Assembly: GCA_023393485.1 (NCBI GenBank)
Contig: JAEWLD010000320.1
Span: forward strand, 1 to 10,108
Source: Bacteroidota bacterium
GTDB taxonomy: Bacteria > Bacteroidota > Bacteroidia > Flavobacteriales > Flavobacteriaceae
Length of the DNA: 10,108 nt
Direction of reading: 5' to 3'
The position numbers and the translations under genes are program-made. Below are positions 1 through 6,590 of this stretch, piece after piece. Every line of letters starts with the position of its first letter. Within the stretch, counting starts at the first letter, position 1. The notes beneath the pieces are model-generated. The model was not told the DNA's origin. It saw only the letters and a program-made list of their open reading frames with translations, and made no database searches.

Positions 1-1
1 G

Positions 2-595
2 ACTTATACGCCGCAGACATTTTCAAAAGACGTGGTCGGGATCAATCCGGATGATTACGTAGAGTTTTCGTCGTTTAAGGATAATCGTTATTACGAAAGG
101 ATTTTGTTGCCGTTTTCAGACAACTGGAGCTATGAAAAAGTCTACAATGTCCCGATGGCCGAATTGACCGAAATCATTGACAACGCACTTGCAAAAGGCT
201 ATACGATCGCGTGGTCGTCTGATGTATCGGAGCCGTATTTCAGCTGGAGAAACGGCGTAGCCGAAGTGCCTGATATGGATCTCAACAATATCACAGCCGA
301 ACAAAAGAAATCAATGTTCGACGGTCCGATCGTTGAAAAAAAGGTCACCGAAGACATGCGGCTCGAAGGCATTTACACCCAAAAAACCACCGATGACCAT
401 GCGATGCAAATCGTCGGAATCGCCAAAGACCAAACAGGGAAAGAGTATTATAAAGTTAAAAACTCGTGGGGCGAAACCAATGACTTCAAGGGTTATCTTT
501 ATGTGACAAAAGCGTTCGTACAGCTTAAATCTACCGGAATCCTTTTGCACAAGGACGGCATTCCGAAAGGAATCGCGAAAAAACTCAGAAGTTAA
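2..595 (+). CDS. C1B family cysteine peptidase (bleomycin hydrolase / aminopeptidase C type), 3' part
   Basis: This is the C-terminal part of a papain-fold peptidase of the bleomycin hydrolase/PepC family, which trims peptides from the amino end. The reading frame is open from base 2, so the start and the catalytic Cys lie outside the window. The GTG at base 32 is internal, because the residues before it (TYTPQTFSKD) already fit the family. Two of the three active-site residues are visible: His in DDHAMQIVG (codon 398-400) and Asn in VKNSWG (codon 461-463), with the usual Trp two residues after the Asn. The protein ends about 50 residues later in a basic tail (GIAKKLRS). A strong hairpin follows the stop codon, so transcription ends here. 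The family call is firm. The exact substrate, and whether the protein is cytoplasmic or exported, cannot be judged without the N-terminus. Confidence 0.9.
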   Translation, partial: TYTPQTFSKDVVGINPDDYVEFSSFKDNRYYERILLPFSDNWSYEKVYNVPMAELTEIIDNALAKGYTIAWSSDVSEPYFSWRNGVAEVPDMDLNNITAEQKKSMFDGPIVEKKVTEDMRLEGIYTQKTTDDHAMQIVGIAKDQTGKEYYKVKNSWGETNDFKGYLYVTKAFVQLKSTGILLHKDGIPKGIAKKLRS

Positions 596-603
596 TGCAA
601 AAC

Positions 604-632
604 AAAAATCCCGTCATTGAGACGGGATTTTT
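604..632. terminator. Bidirectional intrinsic terminator
   Basis: ATCCCGTC (608-615) pairs perfectly with GACGGGAT (621-628) around the loop ATTGA. The stem can extend through an A-run on the left and a T-run on the right. The T-run serves the + strand peptidase gene, and the A-run (T-run on the other strand) serves the convergent gene whose stop codon is at 632-634. One hairpin therefore ends both genes. Confidence 0.85.
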
Positions 633-985
633 TATTTAAACAGGTATTCAAATTCCTGGTAATCCATTTGGCTTTCGGAAATAAGCTTGCGCTGGTTATG
701 CGACAATTCCCACATGGCGTCCACACCGTTTCTGGCGGTTCGGTTCACCTTGGCGAATCGGGATGAAAATTCCTCGAGCTTGCTGATTTCGGCGGCTGCC
801 AATTTTGATTTGATGGTTTGTACAAATTCATTGAACTCAGGTACAACGGAACTGTTTTCTTCGTAATCCGATTTGAGTTCGTCGAATTGCTCGTCGATTT
901 CCTTCTTCAGGCCGGTCGAATAATATTCGCTTTTCTTCCTGAAATGCTCAAGCAGCAGCTTGGTTTTGTTTCCGAAAAATCCCAT
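632..985 (-). CDS. Conserved-looking hypothetical protein, 117 residues, helical
   Basis: I do not recognise this family. The protein starts MGFFGNKTKLLLEHFRKK and is rich in Glu, Lys and Ser. It has no signal peptide and no membrane segment. The heptad-like pattern of hydrophobic and charged residues (about residues 20-100) suggests a mostly alpha-helical, possibly coiled-coil cytoplasmic protein. Support that it is a real gene comes from its own TAnnTTTG-type promoter box about 40 bases upstream of the ATG and a terminator exactly at its 3' end. It lies downstream of the efflux operon on the same strand but is separated from it by 121 bases that include its own promoter, so it is probably a single-gene unit. 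No function is proposed. Confidence 0.7.
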   Translation of the reverse strand: MGFFGNKTKLLLEHFRKKSEYYSTGLKKEIDEQFDELKSDYEENSSVVPEFNEFVQTIKSKLAAAEISKLEEFSSRFAKVNRTARNGVDAMWELSHNQRKLISESQMDYQEFEYLFK

Positions 986-1026
986 ATCCGAATCATTTTG
1001 GTTAGACGAAAATTTTTCAAGGGAAT

Positions 1027-1034
1027 CAAATATA
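1027..1034 (-). promoter_or_regulatory. Bacteroidota -7 box for the 117-residue orphan gene
   Basis: On the minus strand this reads TATATTTG, an exact match to the Bacteroidota primary-sigma -7 consensus TAnnTTTG. It lies 41 bases from the ATG at 985. A TTTG-type -33 element at the usual spacing is not evident, so the call rests on the -7 box and its position. Confidence 0.5.
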
Positions 1035-1106
1035 GGGAAAATTTAAATTCGGCAGCGGTTTTTGCAATATTAAATTTATGTTATCGTTTTGAATTCCAAT
1101 AATTTA

Positions 1107-2699
1107 TCAATGCATTGCGTCTTCCATGCTGACTTTTGTCTTGCCTTTCTTAATCAATAGCATGATCGGGATACAACAGGCGAACATCACGCCCAGCCAA
1201 AGGAAAATGTCCATATAAGACATGACCGTTGCCTGTTTCATGACCGAAAAGTCAAGTGCCTGATATGCCTTGTTCAGCGATTCGTTGAATGAAAATCCTT
1301 TTGCCATAAAAGCGTGCTGCATCTGGGACACGCGGCTTTGGACTTCGAGCTTCGAACTGTCAAGGTGCGCGACCAGATCAACGCGGTGTTCCTGGCTCAT
1401 TCTCGTAATATAGGTCGTGATGATCGCAATCCCGAATGAACCGCCCAATTGCCGCATCATTCCGGTGAAAGCCGCGCCTTCGCCAATGCTTTTGCCCTTT
1501 AGTGTCGAAAGCGCCATAGTCGTAATTGGGACGAACAGCAGCCCGAGGCCGATGCCGCGCATAATCAGCGGCCAGAACAAATGTTCGACTCCGGTATCGG
1601 GCGTCATCACGTTGTGCATCCAAAAAGTAAAAATGAAGAAAATCGCAAAACCGACCGAAACTAAATACGCCTGCGGCACGCCTTTCTGAATCAGGTTGCC
1701 CACAATCGGCATCATGAATGCGGTCGTGATTGAGCCCGGAATCAATAAAAGCCCGGCGTCGGTGGCAGTCCAGCCGAGTATTTGCTGGGTGTAAATCGGG
1801 ATGATCAGCGTCGATCCGTAAAGCCCGAATCCGAGGATGAAACACATGAAGGTCCCAATCCGCAAATTGCCGTCTTTTAGGACTTTGAGGTTTACGATTG
1901 GATGGTCGTAAACCATTTCGCGCCAAATGAACGCCAACAACCCGACAACCGATAAAATACTCAGGAAAACAATCGTACTGTCATTGAACCAATCGTCTTG
2001 TTGGCCGTGTTCAAGCACAAATTGCAATGAACCAATAAACGATGCCAAGAAGACAATTCCCCACCAATCGACCTGATGTGATTTGAGTTTTTCCGAATAT
2101 TTTGGGCTTTTGACATAGCTCAACGTCAAGAAAGTCGCGATAATCCCAAGCGGAATGTTGATATAAAAGATATAAGGCCATGAAAAATGGTCGGTCAAAT
2201 AACCGCCGAGCGGCGGGCCAAGCGTTGGCCCTACAATCACGCCCATGCCGTAAATGGCCTGCGCCATGCCGCGTTTGGCCGCCGGGTAACTTTCCGTAAT
2301 AATGGTTTGTGCCGTCACCAGCAGCGCGCCGCCGCCCAAGCCCTGGATAAACCTGAAGGCAACCAATTCCCAGATGTTTGTTGCGTTGCCGCATAAAAAT
2401 GACGCAACGGTAAAAATGATGATTGATACGGCAAAGTAATTCCGCCGGCCGAATTGCTGCGAAAGCCAGCTGGTCATTGGAATGACGATAACGTTCGCGA
2501 TGGCGTAAGCGGTAATTACCCAGGCGACGTCGGTTAGCGTAGCGCCGAGGCTGCCGCGCATATCAGTCAGCGCAACATTGACGATGGTCGTGTCTACAAT
2601 TTCGAGTAACGCGCACATGACCGCCGTGATTGTGATGATGACGCGGCGGAATCCGTATTCGACGAGGTCGTCGTGACCGGTTGTAGCAGTTGCTGCCAT
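1107..2699 (-). CDS. emrB: DHA2 family MFS drug:H+ antiporter (EmrB/QacA type, 14 helices)
   Basis: This inner-membrane transporter exchanges protons for hydrophobic drugs or other toxic compounds. In Gram-negative cells it works with an HlyD adaptor and a TolC channel, and both are encoded just upstream here. At 530 residues it has the length of 14-helix DHA2 proteins. The first helix carries the DHA2 signature around Asp36 (VDTTIVNVAL). Motif A follows helix 2 (SWLSQQFGRRNYF, residues 77-89). The antiporter motif C lies at residues 151-167 (GMGVIVGPTLGPPLGGY), followed by the typical SWPYIFYINIPLG stretch. The C-terminus is a short basic tail. It is the last gene of the efflux operon, 126 bases after the adaptor gene, and that gap contains a large palindrome. 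No obvious terminator follows its stop. The substrate cannot be read from the sequence. Confidence 0.95.
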   Translation of the reverse strand: MAATATTGHDDLVEYGFRRVIITITAVMCALLEIVDTTIVNVALTDMRGSLGATLTDVAWVITAYAIANVIVIPMTSWLSQQFGRRNYFAVSIIIFTVASFLCGNATNIWELVAFRFIQGLGGGALLVTAQTIITESYPAAKRGMAQAIYGMGVIVGPTLGPPLGGYLTDHFSWPYIFYINIPLGIIATFLTLSYVKSPKYSEKLKSHQVDWWGIVFLASFIGSLQFVLEHGQQDDWFNDSTIVFLSILSVVGLLAFIWREMVYDHPIVNLKVLKDGNLRIGTFMCFILGFGLYGSTLIIPIYTQQILGWTATDAGLLLIPGSITTAFMMPIVGNLIQKGVPQAYLVSVGFAIFFIFTFWMHNVMTPDTGVEHLFWPLIMRGIGLGLLFVPITTMALSTLKGKSIGEGAAFTGMMRQLGGSFGIAIITTYITRMSQEHRVDLVAHLDSSKLEVQSRVSQMQHAFMAKGFSFNESLNKAYQALDFSVMKQATVMSYMDIFLWLGVMFACCIPIMLLIKKGKTKVSMEDAMH

Positions 2700-2751
2700 A
2701 AATTATTTCGATAATTAATTGATAATTGGGTAGGCTGTCGATTCGGTTTGG

Positions 2752-2784
2752 AAACCCCGCAGGTTTTCAAAACCTGCGGGGTTT
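2752..2784. repeat. Perfect 16-bp-arm palindrome (REP-like element) inside the efflux operon
   Basis: AAACCCCGCAGGTTTT (2752-2767) is repeated inverted at 2769-2784 around a single central C, with no mismatches. It lies in the 126-base gap between the adaptor and transporter genes. There is no T-run after the stem on the coding (minus) strand, so it is not a standard terminator. From memory, very similar CCCCGCAGG/CCTGCGGGG palindromes occur between genes in other flavobacterial genomes, so a dispersed REP-like repeat is the likeliest reading. In the mRNA it would form a strong hairpin that could protect the upstream message or lower expression of the transporter gene. Confidence 0.75.
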
Positions 2785-2808
2785 ATCCTAACCACAAATT
2801 TCGTTTAT

Positions 2809-2819
2809 GTCCTACGGAC
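2809..2819. repeat. Short dyad GTCC-TAC-GGAC beside the palindrome
   Basis: A small inverted repeat (GTCC 2809-2812, GGAC 2816-2819) lies just after the adaptor stop codon (2826-2828) in the sense of transcription and 24 bases from the larger palindrome. TCCTACGGA-type sequences also seem to recur between genes in Bacteroidota, so the two may be parts of one repeat unit spanning about 2750-2820. This is a weak call from a single copy. Confidence 0.35.
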
Positions 2820-2825
2820 GCGAGC

Positions 2826-3923
2826 CTATTTCAAATGAACGTCAACCTCCGCATTCATTCCCGGCCGAAGCAGTTTCATCTTATCCGCATCGTTCTTCGC
2901 CGTCAAAACAATCTTTACAGGAAGTCGTTGTACCGTCTTTACAAAATTGCCGGTGGCGTTGTCAGGCGGCAACAAAGAGAATCGCGCACCGGTTGCCGGT
3001 GAAAATGAAGCGATCGTACCATTAAACTCGATATCGGGATAAGCGTCGACCTTGATTGAAACCGGCTGACCAATGGTCATTTTATTGAGTTGGGTTTCTT
3101 TAAAGTTGGCCACAACCCAGGTTTCAGTATTGTTGATGATATAAAACAGTGATTGGCCCGGCTGAACGAATTGGCCCGGTTGCAGGCTCACTTTTGAAAC
3201 CTGGCCGTCCATCGTCGCCAATACATAAGTGTAATTGAGGTTCAATTGCGCCGCATCAAGGACAGCCTGTGCTTTTTTGATATTGGCTGCCGCCACATCA
3301 GATTGCTTGCCCGAGACGTTTGTCCTGGCTGCCGCCACAGATTTTTGATAAGTCGTTGCACGTTGCTGCTCCTGCAAGATCCGCAGTTGGTTCTGCGCTT
3401 CGAGTTTTGCGGCTTCAGCCTGTTCATATTGCTGGGCAGTGATCGAATGGTTCTTGTACAAATTAGCGTAACGGTTAAAATCGTCGGTGGCGCGTTTGAG
3501 CCTGATTTTGGCATTTTCAATGTTGCCCGCCGCAGATTGTACATTTGCTTCAGAAACCGATACATTGGCCTGGGCAGTACCGATATCGGCCGTCGCCGCC
3601 GCATAGCCGCTTTCCGAACCGGTCAATGCGGCTTTCGCTTCTTCGACTTTGACCAGGTAATCTTTGTTGTCTATCGTAAACAAAGTGTCGCCTTTTTTGA
3701 CGAAGTCATTGTCTTTGACATAAACTTTTGAAACGTAACCGGCCACGCGTGGAATGATCGGCGTCATGTTCTTTTCAATCTGCGCATCGTCGGTTTCCTC
3801 GTGTGCGAGCGAGTGGACATATTTGTATATCCCGTAACTGCCGCCGACGAGAATCAATATGGCGAATATGGTCAGGAACTTCTTGTTCGTTTTTTTCTTT
3901 TCTTTTGCTGTTGGCTTTTCCAT
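2826..3923 (-). CDS. emrA: HlyD/EmrA-family periplasmic adaptor of a tripartite efflux pump
   Basis: This membrane-fusion protein links the inner-membrane transporter to the outer-membrane channel across the periplasm. It begins with a basic cytoplasmic stretch and a single membrane anchor (about residues 16-33), then the EmrA-type ETDDAQIE segment (43-50). The first half of a biotinyl-lipoyl-like domain follows (about 54-88; RVAGYVSKVYVKDNDFVKKGD). Next is an Ala/Gln/Asn-rich coiled-coil hairpin (about 90-225), the second lipoyl half (about 229-262; ATMDGQVSKVSLQPGQFVQPGQ), and a beta-barrel region. The barrel contains the characteristic TGARFSLLPPDNATGNFVK stretch (311-329) and ends LRPGMNAEVDVHLK. 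At 365 residues it is full length. Only 8 bases separate it from the TolC-like gene upstream, which implies co-transcription. The partner transporter is the DHA2 gene downstream. Confidence 0.95.
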   Translation of the reverse strand: MEKPTAKEKKKTNKKFLTIFAILILVGGSYGIYKYVHSLAHEETDDAQIEKNMTPIIPRVAGYVSKVYVKDNDFVKKGDTLFTIDNKDYLVKVEEAKAALTGSESGYAAATADIGTAQANVSVSEANVQSAAGNIENAKIRLKRATDDFNRYANLYKNHSITAQQYEQAEAAKLEAQNQLRILQEQQRATTYQKSVAAARTNVSGKQSDVAAANIKKAQAVLDAAQLNLNYTYVLATMDGQVSKVSLQPGQFVQPGQSLFYIINNTETWVVANFKETQLNKMTIGQPVSIKVDAYPDIEFNGTIASFSPATGARFSLLPPDNATGNFVKTVQRLPVKIVLTAKNDADKMKLLRPGMNAEVDVHLK

Positions 3924-3931
3924 CGGGATAT

Positions 3932-5263
3932 TTAGTTTTTGGTCAGATTAAATGATTCGGCGAGTTGGCCTGAAGCTTCAAGCCATTCGTAATATTTGAG
4001 GATTACATTGGCTTTGGCGTACGCCTGGTTGATTTTGGCCGACAAATCTTCAACATCGGCTTCAAGCAAATCATTCGTGTCGGAAAGCCCGTTGTCATAT
4101 TTGTCTTTTACGATGCGGTAATTCTCATCGGCCTGGCTCACCGCATCGGTGTAAACCGCGTCCTGTTTGAGTGACAATTCGTAGTTTTCGCGCGCCTCGG
4201 TAATATGGGTTTTGATTTGGTCGGTCAGTATCGCTTCCTGCAATTCAAGCTCTTTTGCACGATTTTTTGCTGCCTTGACTTCTTTGCCGTTTTTGAAAAT
4301 CGAACTCAGGTTGTATGACAAGCCTACCCCGACATTCATCGCATTGGTCACATTCACCACATTTTGCAGATCAAGCGCAACATAACCACCGGTGAGTGAC
4401 AGCGACGGGAAATAACCGCTTTTGGCGACTTTAATGTTCGCTTGGGCCGCGTTTCGGTCAAATCGCAATGCTTCGAGGTCTTTGCGTTTTTGGAGCGCGT
4501 CGGCTTCGGTCGCTACTGTTTTTGAAAACAGATCTTTGTCGATGTTGTCCGGGCTGACGACGATTTCCGTATTGGCCGGCAATTTCAGCAAAGTCACAAG
4601 TTCATAGTTGAGCAACCTGACATTCCGCTCGGCTTCGTCAAGCGATAGTTGCGTTTTTGATGCCTGCAACTGCGTTTTGAGCAGGTCGTTTCGCGCAACA
4701 AGCCCGTTGTCCATCGCATCGGTAAATTCGCGGACGCGTTCGTTGCTGCTTTTGAGGCTTTCCTTTAAAAGCTCGACTGCGCGCTGTGCCTTGTACAAAT
4801 CGCCGTAAAGCTCAACGACTTGCAAAATGGTTTGCGAAGTGGTGAATTCGGCGGTCGATTTTTCCGCGCGATAGATATTTTCGGATGCTTTGATGCTGTT
4901 TCTAAGCTTGAACCCGGAAAAAATCGGCATCGCAACATTTGCCTGTCCGAGCGCGAGCCTGTTGACTTTCGGCGAAGATTGCGGTTCGGCATTCGGGTCA
5001 GCATTTGATTCGCCGGACGAGCGCAGTTTGACGTCGGCATTGGTCAGCCGCAGGTATTGTCCCGAAACCTTGACGTCAGGGTAGCGGTTGTTTTTGACGG
5101 TTTCAAGCTCGTAACCTTTGGTTTTGACCTTGGTTTGGGCGAGGTTCGTCGCATTGCTTTTTGAAACCGCCATTTGCACCGCTTCGTTGAGCGGCAGGCT
5201 GATTTGTTGGGCGTTGGCCGCCATTCCTCCAAGGAAAAGCAGCAATGACAATTTAATTCTCAT
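3932..5263 (-). CDS. TolC-family outer-membrane efflux channel
   Basis: This is the outer-membrane and periplasmic-tunnel component of the pump encoded by the same operon. An N-terminal signal peptide (MRIKLSLLLFLGGMAANA) is followed by Gln19 at the predicted cleavage site. The mature protein shows the two-fold repeated outer-membrane efflux layout. The first half (about residues 25-230) and second half (about 255-440) both consist of long amphipathic helices, with typical features such as LPLNEAVQMAVSKSNATN near the start and VKDKYDNGLSDTNDLLEA near the end. At 443 residues the length is usual for the family. The start codon lies inside the end of the TetR gene, an 11-base overlap that suggests translational coupling. 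It could also serve other pumps in the cell, but its position ties it to this one. Confidence 0.93.
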   Translation of the reverse strand: MRIKLSLLLFLGGMAANAQQISLPLNEAVQMAVSKSNATNLAQTKVKTKGYELETVKNNRYPDVKVSGQYLRLTNADVKLRSSGESNADPNAEPQSSPKVNRLALGQANVAMPIFSGFKLRNSIKASENIYRAEKSTAEFTTSQTILQVVELYGDLYKAQRAVELLKESLKSSNERVREFTDAMDNGLVARNDLLKTQLQASKTQLSLDEAERNVRLLNYELVTLLKLPANTEIVVSPDNIDKDLFSKTVATEADALQKRKDLEALRFDRNAAQANIKVAKSGYFPSLSLTGGYVALDLQNVVNVTNAMNVGVGLSYNLSSIFKNGKEVKAAKNRAKELELQEAILTDQIKTHITEARENYELSLKQDAVYTDAVSQADENYRIVKDKYDNGLSDTNDLLEADVEDLSAKINQAYAKANVILKYYEWLEASGQLAESFNLTKN

Positions 5264-5879
5264 GGAGCAAAAGGGCTTTGATGGTTTGTTGGATATGCTT
5301 GGTTAGATCAGTCTTAATATAGCGTTCGAGTTCGGCGTCGGTTTTCATGCCGAGCAATTCCATATAGAATGCGCTGTTGAGGTTGAAATGGAAAAACGTC
5401 CCGACAATGGTCGTCGGAATCAGCGGAACATTGACATTTTTGTTGAACATGCCTTTGTCCTGGCCCTCGCGTATTATTTTGGTGATCTGTTCGAGGTTGC
5501 TCTTTTTGATTTCGGAGAAAACCCCGACACTCGCCGTGCGCTGCTGGTTGCTCAGTTCGAAATACATGATTTTGTAAATCCCGCGGTTGTTGCAGATGCG
5601 TCCGATGTAAATTTCAATCAGCTTTTCAATTTTCTCGAGTGGCGACAAATCTTCATTGGCAAGATTGGTCAACTGCAGTTTCAAATCGGCCATGCGTGAA
5701 ATCATCAATGCCTCGAGCATTTTTTCCTTCGAACCGAAATAATACGAAATCATCGCAATGTTGACGTTTGCTTCCCTGGCAATGTCGCGTACGCTCGTGC
5801 GGTCAAAACCATTTTCGGCAAAAAGTTTTTCGGCGGTCTGTAAAATCTTGAGTTGTTTGTCGTTGAATTCCGTAGTCAT
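5253..5879 (-). CDS. TetR/AcrR-family repressor, first gene of the efflux operon
   Basis: This DNA-binding regulator probably represses its own efflux operon until a toxic ligand binds. I chose the ATG at 5879 (208 residues) over an upstream in-frame ATG at 5906. AGGAGA sits 4 bases before the 5879 ATG, the family N-terminus fits MTTEFNDKQLKILQTAEKLF, and the extra residues would overlap the operator and promoter. The helix-turn-helix covers about residues 29-50 (TSVRDIAREANVNIAMISYY, then the FGSKEKM turn typical of the family). The rest is a helical ligand-binding and dimerisation domain with no sequence clue to the ligand. The last codons overlap the tolC-like start by 11 bases. Two tandem dyads upstream are the probable binding sites. 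Having the repressor as the first operon gene gives simple autoregulation. Confidence 0.93.
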   Translation of the reverse strand: MTTEFNDKQLKILQTAEKLFAENGFDRTSVRDIAREANVNIAMISYYFGSKEKMLEALMISRMADLKLQLTNLANEDLSPLEKIEKLIEIYIGRICNNRGIYKIMYFELSNQQRTASVGVFSEIKKSNLEQITKIIREGQDKGMFNKNVNVPLIPTTIVGTFFHFNLNSAFYMELLGMKTDAELERYIKTDLTKHIQQTIKALLLHEN

Positions 5880-5883
5880 AAAA

Positions 5884-5889
5884 TCTCCT
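5884..5889 (-). promoter_or_regulatory. Shine-Dalgarno-like AGGAGA that sets the TetR start
   Basis: AGGAGA on the minus strand lies 4 bases before the ATG at 5879. Such sites are uncommon in this phylum, and the other genes here lack an obvious one. This one favours the 5879 start over the in-frame ATG at 5906. Confidence 0.6.
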
Positions 5890-5903
5890 GCTAAAATCGG
5901 GCA

Positions 5904-5911
5904 CAAAATTA
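5904..5911 (-). promoter_or_regulatory. -7 box of the efflux operon promoter
   Basis: The minus strand reads TAATTTTG, an exact fit to TAnnTTTG, 24 bases before the repressor's ATG. It overlaps the near end of the operator dyads, so bound repressor would block sigma contact here. No well-spaced TTTG -33 element is visible. The operator sequence occupies that position. Confidence 0.6.
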
Positions 5912-5945
5912 AACAAACGTTTAAATTAAACGATTGTTTAATTTT
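5905..5945. promoter_or_regulatory. Tandem TetR operators (two TTAAAC-N4-GTTTAA dyads)
   Basis: Two 16-bp dyads of identical arms, TTAAAC-AAAC-GTTTAA (5909-5924) and TTAAAC-GATT-GTTTAA (5926-5941), lie one base apart with centres 17 bp apart. Together they form a 41-bp palindrome centred on 5925 with a single mismatched pair (5917/5933). The site lies immediately upstream of the TetR gene and overlaps its -7 box. TetR-family regulators bind such dyads as dimers, so two dimers could bind here. That this particular repressor binds them is inferred from position. Confidence 0.8.
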
Positions 5946-5968
5946 CGGTTTAACAAAAACTTAACGTT

Positions 5969-6529
5969 TTATCGAACGAGCCAATTAGCCAGAATCCGTT
6001 TGCCGAGCGGCGTCAGTACGCTTTCAGGATGGAACTGGACTGCGCGTATGTTGAAATGCGTGTGGCGAAGTGACATGATTTCACCGTGGTCGTCAACCGA
6101 CGTCGCAATCAATGTATCGGGCAACTGCCTGGAAACCGCCCATGAATGATATCTGCCGACTTCAAATGTTTTCGGTAAGCCGTTGAACAATTTATCATCG
6201 GCAATGATCGTGATATTTGTAGCGACGCCGTGATGTACTTTGTCGAGGTTGACCAAGCTGCCGCCGAAAACCTCGGCTATTGCCTGTTGGCCGAGACAGA
6301 TTCCGAGAATGTCTTTTGTTGCCGCGTATTTGGCGATCAGCGGTTTGAGCAATCCGGCCTCATCCGGGATTCCCGGCCCTGGCGAAAGAAGGATTTTACT
6401 GAACGGTCCGGCTTCTGATAAATCGAATTCGTCGTTGCGCAGGACGGTTACTTCGGCGCCCAGATCCTCGAGATAATGAACGAGGTTGAACGTAAAGCTG
6501 TCGTAATTGTCAATGACCAAAACTTTCAT
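5969..6529 (-). CDS. trpG/pabA: Anthranilate/aminodeoxychorismate synthase component II (glutamine amidotransferase)
   Basis: This class I glutamine amidotransferase subunit releases ammonia from glutamine for its chorismate-converting partner, TrpE (tryptophan) or PabB (folate). The full catalytic triad is present: Cys78 in GICLGQQ, and His167 and Glu169 in VQFHPESVLT. The oxyanion-hole loop SPGPG (residues 49-53) and the N-terminal MKVLVIDNYDSFTFNLVHYL are also present. At 186 residues it has the normal length of a stand-alone subunit. No partner gene is adjacent, so pathway cannot be decided from context. In some bacteria one such subunit serves both enzymes. By eye the sequence resembles flavobacterial TrpG. 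The gene follows the YceI terminator and probably has its own promoter. It precedes the TetR operon by 89 bases on the same strand. Confidence 0.93.
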   Translation of the reverse strand: MKVLVIDNYDSFTFNLVHYLEDLGAEVTVLRNDEFDLSEAGPFSKILLSPGPGIPDEAGLLKPLIAKYAATKDILGICLGQQAIAEVFGGSLVNLDKVHHGVATNITIIADDKLFNGLPKTFEVGRYHSWAVSRQLPDTLIATSVDDHGEIMSLRHTHFNIRAVQFHPESVLTPLGKRILANWLVR

Positions 6530-6533
6530 GCAG

Positions 6534-6541
6534 CGAATATA
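6534..6541 (-). promoter_or_regulatory. Possible -7 box of the amidotransferase gene, very close to the ATG
   Basis: The minus strand reads TATATTCG, one mismatch from TAnnTTTG, directly after the T-run of the YceI terminator and only 4 bases from the ATG at 6529. If used, transcription would start at or within a few bases of the start codon, giving a leaderless or near-leaderless message. No -33 element is evident, so this is a weak call. Confidence 0.3.
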
Positions 6542-6573
6542 AAAAACAAAACCCGGAGATTACCCCGGGTTTT
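6541..6573 (-). terminator. Intrinsic terminator of the marR-yceI unit
   Basis: On the minus strand AAAACCCGG pairs with CCGGGTTTT (6565-6573 with 6548-6556) around an 8-base loop, followed by a G and a T-run (6541-6546). It lies 17 bases after the YceI stop codon, so it ends that transcript before the amidotransferase gene. Confidence 0.85.
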
Positions 6574-6590
6574 GATAAAGCATTTTGAAT

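Noticed and set aside
32..34. GTG as the start of the C1B peptidase
   Set aside because: The frame is open to the window edge and the residues before GTG fit the family. The catalytic Cys must lie upstream.
1378..1926. 182-residue reading frame inside the DHA2 gene on the same strand but another frame
   Set aside because: Arg/His/Pro-rich translation typical of a shadow frame. The overlapping DHA2 gene has full family motifs.
2752..2784. Palindrome as an intrinsic terminator
   Set aside because: No T-run follows on the coding strand, and termination here would cut the transporter off from its pump operon.
3246..3731. 161-residue + strand frame opposite the HlyD-type gene
   Set aside because: Antisense shadow of a well-supported gene. 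The translation is rich in Arg, Cys and Phe without recognisable domains and there is no promoter.
5880..5906. In-frame upstream ATG for the TetR gene
   Set aside because: It overlaps the operator end and -7 box, while the ATG at 5879 has an AGGAGA site and a normal family N-terminus.
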